Shown here piece by piece: positions 22,792 through 31,864 of a DNA stretch of 64,000 bases. A program made the position numbers and the translations under genes. The notes under the pieces are model-generated. The model saw only the letters and a list, made by a program, of their open reading frames with translations. It was not told the DNA's origin and ran no database searches. Origin of the DNA: Pythium myriotylum (Eukaryota; Oomycota; Peronosporomycetes; Pythiales; Pythiaceae); NCBI GenBank assembly GCA_023091665.1, contig JALJCQ010000015.1, positions 992,001 through 1,056,000 on the forward strand, given 5' to 3'. Each line of letters starts with the position of its first letter. The stretch's first letter is position 1.

Positions 22792-22854
22792 CCGGGTGCC
22801 GGGTGCCGGGTGCCGGGTGCCGGGTGCCGGGTGCCGGGTGCCGGGTGCCGGGTG
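22792..22854 (+). repeat. 7-bp tandem repeat (CCGGGTG), 9 units
   Basis: Nine exact heptamers, the reverse complement of the left-arm array with one extra unit. This accounts for the 7-bp shift in mirror coordinates. Confidence 0.9.
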
Positions 22855-23248
22855 TCTGAGCGGAGGTCGTCCAGGACCTATTAGCTAGGTGCGTGAGACC
22901 TATCATAGACGTGGCGTCGACTCGCGCTGGCATCGAGCTGACGATAGCCAGTACAGTACAGCACAAAGTATTACATGACGCCTTTGAATGGCATTTCGCG
23001 ACGTTGACGCGAGGCGAGGGCGTGATCCTGTAAGAGACAGTCCTGTCTTTGTGCAAGAGGGAAAGGAGGAGCTCAAGTCTGTCCCGGCTATGCGCATTGA
23101 GGTGAGCTCGTCCATACGGATACCAAAAGTCACATAGCGTAATGCGCCAGATGCAGGGTCCGGCCTTCACACCGGCGCTCTTCGTTTTCCCTTTTTTTCT
23201 TCTCGAAGCGAACGTCTTCCGCAACGGAAGAGTCTCCTCCGCCCACCA

Positions 23249-23262
23249 CCATTCCACAATTT
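23249..23262 (+). promoter_or_regulatory. oomycete Inr, copy A-right
   Basis: CCATTCCACAATTT, 13 of 14 matches to the Inr core; the likely +1 A (23251) is 90 nt before the ATG at 23341. Confidence 0.65.
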
Positions 23263-23340
23263 GCCTCGACACGACCAGTCGAGACGGAACCAAGCACCTC
23301 GAATCGAATCGAATCGAACCGAAGACCAAGGACAGCAAGG

Positions 23341-24450
23341 ATGATCTCGGCAAACAAGTTGTGCGTGCTCGCGGTGTGCGTTGCGGCCCTGCTCTCTAGT
23401 GGCGCTGCTCACGAGACGGCACCGTCTCCCCCGGCTCAGCAGCGCCACCTCCGCAGCCAGACGTACGGCGGCGGCAAGGCCCCGTCGTTCGGCTTCGGTG
23501 GCTGGGGCGGCAACAATGGCGGCGGCGGCTACGGTGGCAACAAGGGCAACAACAACCCGGTGCCGCTCCCAGCGGTGCCGAGCAGCAACAGTGGCGGCTA
23601 CGGCGGTAACACGGGCGGAAGCAAGCCGGTGCCACTTCCGGCGGTGCCTGCGTCCCAGCCTGTGCCGGCGATGCCGGTTCCTGGCGCGGCGGTTCCTGTT
23701 CCAGCTCCGAACGGCGGCAGCTCGGGCTGTGCCGGTGGTGCGAACGGTGGCATGGATGGCGGCAAGTGCGGCCCAGCGCCGGCTCCTGCTCCAGTCCCAG
23801 CTCCAGTGCCGGCTCCGGCTCCGAACGGCGGCAGCTCGGGCTGTGCCGGTGGCGCCAACGGCGGCATGGACGGCGGCAAGTGTGGCCCGGCTCCTGCTCC
23901 AGCGCCAGCTCCGGCACCGGCACCGGCCCCGGCTCCCGCGCCAGTGCCTGCTCCTCAGCCAGCACCAGCGCCTGCTCCCGTCCCAGCGCCGGTGCCTGCT
24001 CCTGCTCCGAACTCGGGTAGCTCGGGCTGTGCCGGTGGTGCGAACGGTGGCATGGATGGCGGCAAGTGTGGCCCGGCTCCGGCTCCGGCTCCGGCTCCAG
24101 CTCCGGCCCCAGCTCCAGCTCCGGCCCCAGCTCCTGCCCCGGCTCCGGCTCCGGCTCCAGCTCCAGCTCCTGAGCCTGCCCCTGCGCCAGCTCCAGCCCC
24201 GAAGCCGACGGTCCCGTCTGGAGCCACGGACGTGTGGTGCAAGGACTCGAAGGGCAACAACATCGATCCGAGCAACTGCTTCTCTGGTCCGATCCCGGCC
24301 CCGGCTTCGCCGTCGGGTGCGGGCACTCCGCCTGCTCCAGCTCCGGCTCCAGTGCCGGCCCCAGCTCCGGCGCCGGCTCCAGCTTCGGGCGGTGGCAAGC
24401 CCGGCAAGCCTGGCAAGCCGACGGACCCGAACAGTCCGATTCAGCAGTAG
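23341..24450 (+). CDS. secreted Ala-Pro-rich RHLR protein, copy A-right (369 aa)
   Basis: Same architecture as its mirror partner: signal peptide, RHLR at 35-38, Gly/Trp-rich segment, PAPAP rods, WCKDSKGNNIDPSNC segment and SPIQQ end. It has three di-Cys cassettes instead of two, with an extra PAPAPVPAPVPAPAPNGG unit. The encoded protein is identical to that of copy B-right (29436-30545). The ATG follows an Inr at a normal distance. Probably a wall or matrix protein. Confidence 0.85.
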   Translation: MISANKLCVLAVCVAALLSSGAAHETAPSPPAQQRHLRSQTYGGGKAPSFGFGGWGGNNGGGGYGGNKGNNNPVPLPAVPSSNSGGYGGNTGGSKPVPLPAVPASQPVPAMPVPGAAVPVPAPNGGSSGCAGGANGGMDGGKCGPAPAPAPVPAPVPAPAPNGGSSGCAGGANGGMDGGKCGPAPAPAPAPAPAPAPAPAPVPAPQPAPAPAPVPAPVPAPAPNSGSSGCAGGANGGMDGGKCGPAPAPAPAPAPAPAPAPAPAPAPAPAPAPAPAPEPAPAPAPAPKPTVPSGATDVWCKDSKGNNIDPSNCFSGPIPAPASPSGAGTPPAPAPAPVPAPAPAPAPASGGGKPGKPGKPTDPNSPIQQ

Positions 24451-25340
24451 AGAGGGGACCGATGGATGATGGAGGGTAGTAGTGTTTGGGCGGTAGATGT
24501 GTCCAGCGCACGGACTGCGGCGCCATTGATGTCTTCGTTGTAGTTGTCGTTGTGTATTGTCGGTATGAATAACACTAGTATTCTTTCCCTAGCGGTTTCA
24601 GTGTGACATTGGTGCCGCGCGTTACCGTTCACAAGCGATCTATACCAATCGTGGTACGCTCATCATCAATATGATAGGGTGAGCTATTACCGGTTCTTCT
24701 CTGGTCACATACACCCCAAGCTAGGAGTAGTTGGACTACGCAGACTCTCACAGGCTTTGATCGTCATCACCATCGCAGTGTTGGGCTCACCTGAACATTT
24801 TCGGCATGCCCCGCAGGACCCACCCGCGAACCCACTGACGGCGTTGCTCGTGGATGGATATCTTCGACAGCGAGAAGCATTTGGATCCCCCCACAGAGCA
24901 GCTTTCGTAGGGTATCCATCGATCGCCCAATCCAAGTCTTGTCTTTGGATCCATTGTCTCCGGATGTATCTGTTTGTTGTACAGTACCCATGCGTTTCAG
25001 TCCATCCTGCTCGAGTTCATCCTGAACCACAGGATCGGCGCAATAAACGATAGGAAGACAATGAGGTTGTCCAAGGCACGCACATGCGCGAATCGTTTAC
25101 ACAATTTACATGATTGAAACATTCAGGGAATCCTGTAGCCTACACGTTCCTAATATCGTACCCAGTGCTGTCATAACTAGCCTGTCATTTGTCGACACCT
25201 TGATGCATGAAGAATCGAATTGATCTGTCCAAACTACTAGCCGTAGCTAGGACTCGAATAAAAGGCAAGCAACTGAACTGCGATCGCTGAAGTCTCAAGC
25301 GACTCCAATACAAAGAGGAATTTTCCTTGTGATTCCACCA

Positions 25341-25725
25341 CGCTCTAGTCGACTGTCTCCGCATGCTGTGCAGTTCCAATGTATATCAATTCAGTGCACT
25401 CGAGCTAATTCTGAACCACAAGATCGGCGCGGTATACACACAGAAAGACAAAAGCACCCATGTGCGCCTATCGCGCATAAGACTATTAGCTCAAATTACT
25501 GTACCTCAAATTACCGTAGTACTGCCGCTGCATCCAGGTACCTGGAAAGCGTTCTTCTCAAATAGTTCGGGGTTTCGTCCTCGACTGTCGTGATCGTATG
25601 ATGTAGGACGTAGCTTCAACAGGGTCCATCATCGACCAGAAGACATGCCTTGGATTAGACGACAGATGGATACGCTACGAACGCTTTTCTGAGACAAATG
25701 CAGCGTTTGTTCTGGTTGCAGGCAT
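25341..25725. other. segment between palindromes A and B
   Basis: No gene. The start (to ~25470) looks like a further diverged copy of the dispersed sequence at 24950-25080 (shared CGACTGTCTCCG-type and ACCACAAGATCGGCGC-type words). Confidence 0.45.
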
Positions 25726-25930
25726 CTAGCCACTAGTTAAATCGTCACCCAAGAACCAATTTATCAATGATCGATTTTGTACAGCTCATCCCAGAAAAGA
25801 GAATAGTGTTATTCATACCGACAATACACAACGACAACTACAACGAAGACATCAATGGCGCCGCAGTCCGTGCGCTGGACACATCTACCGCCCAAACACT
25901 ACTACCCTCCATCATCCATCGGTCCCCTCT

Positions 25931-26908
25931 CTACTGCTGAATCGGACTGTTCGGGTCCGTCGGCTTGCCAGGCTTGCCGGGCTTGCCACCGCCCGAAGCT
26001 GGAGCCGGCGCCGGAGCTGGGGCCGGCACTGGAGCCGGAGCTGGAGCAGGCGGAGTGCCCGCACCCGACGGCGAAGCCGGGGCCGGGATCGGACCAGAGA
26101 AGCAGTTGCTCGGATCGATGTTGTTGCCCTTCGAGTCCTTGCACCACACGTCCGTGGCTCCAGACGGGACCGTCGGCTTCGGGGCTGGAGCTGGCGCAGG
26201 GGCAGGCTCAGGAGCTGGAGCTGGAGCCGGAGCCGGAGCCGGGGCAGGAGCTGGGGCCGGAGCTGGAGCTGGGGCCGGAGCTGGAGCCGGGCCACACTTG
26301 CCGCCATCCATGCCACCGTTCGCACCACCGGCACAGCCCGAGCTACCCGAGTTCGGAGCAGGAGCAGGCACCGGCGCTGGGACGGGAGCAGGCGCTGGTG
26401 CTGGCTGAGGAGCAGGCACTGGCGCGGGAGCCGGGGCCGGTGCCGGTGCCGGAGCTGGCGCTGGAGCAGGAGCCGGGCCACACTTGCCGCCGTCCATGCC
26501 GCCGTTGGCGCCACCGGCACAGCCCGAGCTGCCGCCGTTCGGAGCTGGAACAGGAACCGCCGCGCCAGGAACCGGCATCGCCGGCACAGGCTGGGACGCA
26601 GGCACCGCCGGAAGTGGCACCGGCTTGCTTCCGCCCGTGTTACCGCCGTAGCCGCCACTGTTGCTGCTCGGCACCGCTGGGAGCGGCACCGGGTTGTTGT
26701 TGCCCTTGTTGCCACCGTAGCCGCCGCCGCCATTGTTGCCGCCCCAGCCACCGAAGCCGAACGACGGGGCCTTGCCGCCGCCGTACGTCTGGCTGCGGAG
26801 GTGGCGCTGCTGAGCCGGGGGAGACGGTGCCGTCTCGTGAGCAGCGCCACTAGAGAGCAGGGCCGCAACGCACACCGCGAGCACGCACAACTTGTTTGCC
26901 GAGATCAT
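25931..26908 (-). CDS. secreted Ala-Pro-rich RHLR protein, copy B-left (325 aa)
   Basis: Fourth variant of the family: signal peptide, RHLR at 35-38, two di-Cys cassettes (both with normal CAGGANGG), a shortened PAPAP rod before the WCKDSKGNNIDPSNC segment, and the SPIQQ end. It is 4 residues shorter than copy A-left, entirely within the Ala-Pro rod. Promoter and 5' leader match the other copies. Extracellular location inferred. Confidence 0.85.
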   Translation of the reverse strand: MISANKLCVLAVCVAALLSSGAAHETAPSPPAQQRHLRSQTYGGGKAPSFGFGGWGGNNGGGGYGGNKGNNNPVPLPAVPSSNSGGYGGNTGGSKPVPLPAVPASQPVPAMPVPGAAVPVPAPNGGSSGCAGGANGGMDGGKCGPAPAPAPAPAPAPAPAPAPVPAPQPAPAPAPVPAPVPAPAPNSGSSGCAGGANGGMDGGKCGPAPAPAPAPAPAPAPAPAPAPAPAPAPEPAPAPAPAPKPTVPSGATDVWCKDSKGNNIDPSNCFSGPIPAPASPSGAGTPPAPAPAPVPAPAPAPAPASGGGKPGKPGKPTDPNSPIQQ

Positions 26909-26986
26909 CCTTGCTGTCCTTGGTCTTCGGTTCGATTCGATTCGATTCGAGGTGCTTGGTTCCGTCTCGACTGGTCGTGTCGAGGC

Positions 26987-27000
26987 AAATTGTGGAATGG
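26987..27000 (-). promoter_or_regulatory. oomycete Inr, copy B-left
   Basis: Same 14-nt element as in palindrome A, at the same distance from the ATG at 26908. Confidence 0.65.
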
Positions 27001-27394
27001 TGGTGGGCGGAGGAGACTCTTCCGTTGCGGAAGACGTTCGCTTCGAGAAGAAAAAAAGGGAAAACGAAGAGCGCCGGTGTGAAGGCCGGACCCTGCATCT
27101 GGCGCATTACGCTATGTGACTTTTGGTATCCGTATGGACGAGCTCACCTCAATGCGCATAGCCGGGACAGACTTGAGCTCCTCCTTTCCCTCTTGCACAA
27201 AGACAGGACTGTCTCTTACAGGATCACGCCCTCGCCTCGCGTCAACGTCGCGAAATGCCATTCAAAGGCGTCATGTAATACTTTGTGCTGTACTGTACTG
27301 GCTATCGTCAGCTCGATGCCAGCGCGAGTCGACGCCACGTCTATGATAGGTCTCACGCACCTAGCTAATAGGTCCTGGACGACCTCCGCTCAGA

Positions 27395-27443
27395 CACCCG
27401 GCACCCGGCACCCGGCACCCGGCACCCGGCACCCGGCACCCGG
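27395..27443 (+). repeat. 7-bp tandem repeat, 7 units
   Basis: Seven exact CACCCGG units in palindrome B left arm. Confidence 0.9.
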
Positions 27444-27686
27444 CACCAGACTCTAAACTCTTACGCTCCGACCCCTCTTGCAACTAGCTGCCTCGAGATG
27501 AGTCTCCATCTGAGACCTGAGATTCTCGGGACCGGAGAGTCAACGATGGCGGTGGAGATCCGGTTGTCCAGTCGTCGTTTGTCGACTAATAACAGAAAGC
27601 TGCAGCCAATGCAGCTGACGCCTTTTGGCATCTGGGGACCAACACAGAGGCACTGTCTCCGGAAGACCGGGCCAGACCGTCGATGC

Positions 27687-28671
27687 GGAGTCACACGTGT
27701 ATGTATTGAGAGCATTCATAAGGTAACGACTACTCCTAGGGGCTTCAGTTAAAAGGGTGGTGGAGCCTCAAGTCGAGGGATTTATTTCTCCCGAACTCGC
27801 GATGCCAAACAACTATCATCTGAGCATGAGATCGCGGTTGATGGCGGGAGGATGAGGTCTTGATCCAAATGGTTGCGCTGTCGCAAGACGTTACTCTATT
27901 CCCGTGTGGAGCCTCCTCTCTCTATTCGGAATACTGAGAACGGCACCGCCACGAAGAGTCGAAGCCGTCCTTCTCAGCTGGGACGCCGCTTACCCGCCAG
28001 ATGATCGCAGCCATCATGTCTCTCTCGAAAATAGGTCCAACAGCCTTATCTACCACATGAAAACTTTCGTAGATCATCCATCGATCGCCCAATCCAAGTC
28101 TTGTCTTCCGATCGACTGTCTCCGGCTGTATCCTTTTACTGTACATTACCCAAACGTTTCAGTTCAGTCTACATCAGTTCACCCTGAACCACAAAATCGG
28201 CTCAGTAAACAGGAAGAAGACAGTGAGGCTGTCGAAAGCACCCATGTGCGTTGCCGAAAGCGCCCACGAGCGCATGTCTCGCACGCAACTAGTACTATTA
28301 TCCGGATACCTTGATTTAGTACTGCATCGAAGTACTACCACAGAGTAGTAATATATCAAAGAACTTTGAAGAAGTACTACTCCAAGTAGTAATATACTTC
28401 TGCCCTTTCACTTCAACGTGTCGGTACATCAAAGTACTACTTCGAATTGGCATTGCGACGTCTTTGTAGACCGTTCGCACGACATGACCTACCTCCACAC
28501 TTCTTGTCCTGCAGTAAGAATAAGCCCTAACGAACATAAGAACACCTCACAGCTCGCCATGAATAGTTCTCTCGAGATCCTAAGATTTCATTCGGCAATT
28601 CTCCAGGTAGAACCACCGAACGCCAATCAAATAAGAGTCGAGCCTCGATCTCGCAGCAGGCCGTGACTCAG
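27687..28671. other. palindrome B spacer
   Basis: Essentially identical to spacer A at an offset of 6123; I saw two single-base differences, one of which changes CAGTACC to CATTACC near 28145. No supported gene. Confidence 0.75.
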
Positions 28672-28914
28672 GCATCGACGGTCTGGCCCGGTCTTCCGGA
28701 GACAGTGCCTCTGTGTTGGTCCCCAGATGCCAAAAGGCGTCAGCTGCATTGGCTGCAGCTTTCTGTTATTAGTCGACAAACGACGACTGGACAACCGGAT
28801 CTCCACCGCCATCGTTGACTCTCCGGTCCCGAGAATCTCAGGTCTCAGATGGAGACTCATCTCGAGGCAGCTAGTTGCAAGAGGGGTCGGAGCGTAAGAG
28901 TTTAGAGTCTGGTG

Positions 28915-28949
28915 CCGGGTGCCGGGTGCCGGGTGCCGGGTGCCGGGTG
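28915..28949 (+). repeat. 7-bp tandem repeat, 5 units
   Basis: Five exact CCGGGTG units, the shortest of the four arrays. Confidence 0.9.
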
Positions 28950-29343
28950 TCTGAGCGGAGGTCGTCCAGGACCTATTAGCTAGGTGCGTGAGACCTATCA
29001 TAGACGTGGCGTCGACTCGCGCTGGCATCGAGCTGACGATAGCCAGTACAGTACAGCACAAAGTATTACATGACGCCTTTGAATGGCATTTCGCGACGTT
29101 GACGCGAGGCGAGGGCGTGATCCTGTAAGAGACAGTCCTGTCTTTGTGCAAGAGGGAAAGGAGGAGCTCAAGTCTGTCCCGGCTATGCGCATTGAGGTGA
29201 GCTCGTCCATACGGATACCAAAAGTCACATAGCGTAATGCGCCAGATGCAGGGTCCGGCCTTCACACCGGCGCTCTTCGTTTTCCCTTTTTTTCTTCTCG
29301 AAGCGAACGTCTTCCGCAACGGAAGAGTCTCCTCCGCCCACCA

Positions 29344-29357
29344 CCATTCCACAATTT
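29344..29357 (+). promoter_or_regulatory. oomycete Inr, copy B-right
   Basis: CCATTCCACAATTT, 79-92 nt upstream of the ATG at 29436. Confidence 0.65.
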
Positions 29358-29435
29358 GCCTCGACACGACCAGTCGAGACGGAACCAAGCACCTCGAATC
29401 GAATCGAATCGAACCGAAGACCAAGGACAGCAAGG

Positions 29436-30545
29436 ATGATCTCGGCAAACAAGTTGTGCGTGCTCGCGGTGTGCGTTGCGGCCCTGCTCTCTAGTGGCGC
29501 TGCTCACGAGACGGCACCGTCTCCCCCGGCTCAGCAGCGCCACCTCCGCAGCCAGACGTACGGCGGCGGCAAGGCCCCGTCGTTCGGCTTCGGTGGCTGG
29601 GGCGGCAACAATGGCGGCGGCGGCTACGGTGGCAACAAGGGCAACAACAACCCGGTGCCGCTCCCAGCGGTGCCGAGCAGCAACAGTGGCGGCTACGGCG
29701 GTAACACGGGCGGAAGCAAGCCGGTGCCACTTCCGGCGGTGCCTGCGTCCCAGCCTGTGCCGGCGATGCCGGTTCCTGGCGCGGCGGTTCCTGTTCCAGC
29801 TCCGAACGGCGGCAGCTCGGGCTGTGCCGGTGGTGCGAACGGTGGCATGGATGGCGGCAAGTGCGGCCCAGCGCCGGCTCCTGCTCCAGTCCCAGCTCCA
29901 GTGCCGGCTCCGGCTCCGAACGGCGGCAGCTCGGGCTGTGCCGGTGGCGCCAACGGCGGCATGGACGGCGGCAAGTGTGGCCCGGCTCCTGCTCCAGCGC
30001 CAGCTCCGGCACCGGCACCGGCCCCGGCTCCCGCGCCAGTGCCTGCTCCTCAGCCAGCACCAGCGCCTGCTCCCGTCCCAGCGCCGGTGCCTGCTCCTGC
30101 TCCGAACTCGGGTAGCTCGGGCTGTGCCGGTGGTGCGAACGGTGGCATGGATGGCGGCAAGTGTGGCCCGGCTCCGGCTCCGGCTCCGGCTCCAGCTCCG
30201 GCCCCAGCTCCAGCTCCGGCCCCAGCTCCTGCCCCGGCTCCGGCTCCGGCTCCAGCTCCAGCTCCTGAGCCTGCCCCTGCGCCAGCTCCAGCCCCGAAGC
30301 CGACGGTCCCGTCTGGAGCCACGGACGTGTGGTGCAAGGACTCGAAGGGCAACAACATCGATCCGAGCAACTGCTTCTCTGGTCCGATCCCGGCCCCGGC
30401 TTCGCCGTCGGGTGCGGGCACTCCGCCTGCTCCAGCTCCGGCTCCAGTGCCGGCCCCAGCTCCGGCGCCGGCTCCAGCTTCGGGCGGTGGCAAGCCCGGC
30501 AAGCCTGGCAAGCCGACGGACCCGAACAGTCCGATTCAGCAGTAG
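29436..30545 (+). CDS. secreted Ala-Pro-rich RHLR protein, copy B-right (369 aa)
   Basis: The encoded protein is identical to copy A-right, with three di-Cys cassettes. Signal peptide, RHLR at 35-38, Gly-rich segment, Ala-Pro rods and SPIQQ terminus are all intact. Its identity to a gene 6.1 kb away, while the mirror partner 2.5 kb away differs in length, suggests that the whole palindromic unit was copied, not single genes. Confidence 0.85.
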   Translation: MISANKLCVLAVCVAALLSSGAAHETAPSPPAQQRHLRSQTYGGGKAPSFGFGGWGGNNGGGGYGGNKGNNNPVPLPAVPSSNSGGYGGNTGGSKPVPLPAVPASQPVPAMPVPGAAVPVPAPNGGSSGCAGGANGGMDGGKCGPAPAPAPVPAPVPAPAPNGGSSGCAGGANGGMDGGKCGPAPAPAPAPAPAPAPAPAPVPAPQPAPAPAPVPAPVPAPAPNSGSSGCAGGANGGMDGGKCGPAPAPAPAPAPAPAPAPAPAPAPAPAPAPAPAPEPAPAPAPAPKPTVPSGATDVWCKDSKGNNIDPSNCFSGPIPAPASPSGAGTPPAPAPAPVPAPAPAPAPASGGGKPGKPGKPTDPNSPIQQ

Positions 30546-30748
30546 AGAGGGGACCGATGGATGATGGAGGGCAGTAGTGTTTGGGCGGTAGATGTGTCCA
30601 GCGCACGGACTGCGGCGCCATTGATGTCTTCGTTGTAGTTGTCGTTGTGTATTGTCGGTATGAATAACACGATTCCTTTTTCTGAAATGAGCTGCACAAA
30701 ATCGATCGCTGATAAATTGGTTCTTGAGTGACGATTTAACTAGTGGCT

Positions 30749-30826
30749 AGAGCTGGGACTTGCCGCACGTGCTGGTAATGCCAACTAAGGAACCTCGCAC
30801 TTCGAGCTGCACGGCTGGTGTTCTGG
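30749..30826 (+). repeat. 78-bp direct repeat, right copy
   Basis: Exact repeat of 18636-18713, abutting the outer edge of palindrome B. Sequences diverge immediately after both ends. Confidence 0.85.
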
Positions 30827-31864
30827 TTCCAGCGAAATTTCAGATGATATTGCCGATGGGTGCGGAGTTGCGTGCTGCTTTTTTGCAGTACGTAGCGAGT
30901 TGGACACACAGTACCCAGGGGCTAATCAATATGGGCCGCATGCTCCATTCACGATAACCTTAGCCTATTCCAGGTGCGAGTTGCAAAATTTGTGCATGGT
31001 ATCAAACCAATACCACTGAGCAGAGAAACGAGTTGACCAAAAACAGGTATGATATCGAGGCTACTGGTCTGGTGCAACAGTAAAGAAATGGCACCATAGC
31101 CTCTCCAAGATGGGTGAGAGGTCTTTCCTCGTCGCTGCCAGCGTTTTTTCGGCGCCCTTGTCTCTTCTGATGCGGACAGAGCTGGCTGTCTGGGGAGCAG
31201 ACCTTCCTCATCACTTACTAGTCCCCGTGGATTGAGGCCTCCGTCAACTAGAGACGTATCGTGAGGGAAATGAGAGAGTCAACTGACTACCGTTAACTTG
31301 CCGCGAGAGCAGGTACTTGTTGATGGTGGATGTTTTAGCTGCAACCCCCGTCATGGCCCGTGTAATCTCCGATGCTTTGGGGTGGCGGGGCAAGAGAGAG
31401 GTTGTGGGTGTGTTTATGTCTGTCTGGAGACAGGTTGGTCAATAGCCATGCCTCCAGGCATTACTTGTTGGAGTTTCACAAAGCGGGACCCCCACGCACT
31501 GTCAGGTGCAAGTCGGATTGCGAGGTCTCATTACGGCATATAAACTTCCTCGTTCTCCACGTGGTGGTCTCTAGCCACACGTACTTCACAGCTGCTATCA
31601 AATTGTCCAGAATAACTTCAACATACCCTCGGTCCACTGGCCCCGGAATCGTACATCGAGAATACTTCGAGATCGGTGTTCTAAAGAACTGCAAGCAGTG
31701 TCGACGAACAAACGTATCAAGAAACTAATATGAAATCTAGTAGTGTATGTACGCTAGATAGGTTATCTACTCACTAGAGGCAAACCATTTATACACTCGC
31801 ATACAGCGCAATCACAAGAACTCTCACCATGCAGCACAACGAATGGAACGCTATCAGTCCACCC
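30827..31864. other. intergenic
   Basis: About 1 kb without a supported gene. From ~31760 it is weakly similar, in inverse orientation, to sequence after 42664 (shared GTAGATAACCTATC-type words), a decayed outer margin of palindrome C. Confidence 0.5.

Larger units (their letters stand above)
22549..25340 (+). repeat. palindrome A, right arm
   Basis: Mirror of 18900-21563. It carries the rightward 369-aa gene, its Inr, and a nine-unit heptamer array. Divergence from the left arm rises towards 25340. Confidence 0.9.
25726..27686 (-). repeat. palindrome B, left arm
   Basis: Reverse complement of 28672-30750 (coordinate sum 56344 at the start codons, 56476 outside the genes). From 25806 inward it is a near-identical direct copy of palindrome A from 19664; the outer ~80 bp belong only to B and are visibly diverged between arms. 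Confidence 0.9.
28672..30750 (+). repeat. palindrome B, right arm
   Basis: Mirror of 25726-27686, ending exactly where the right 78-bp direct repeat begins. Inner part up to about 30670 equals palindrome A right arm at offset 6095. Confidence 0.9.
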
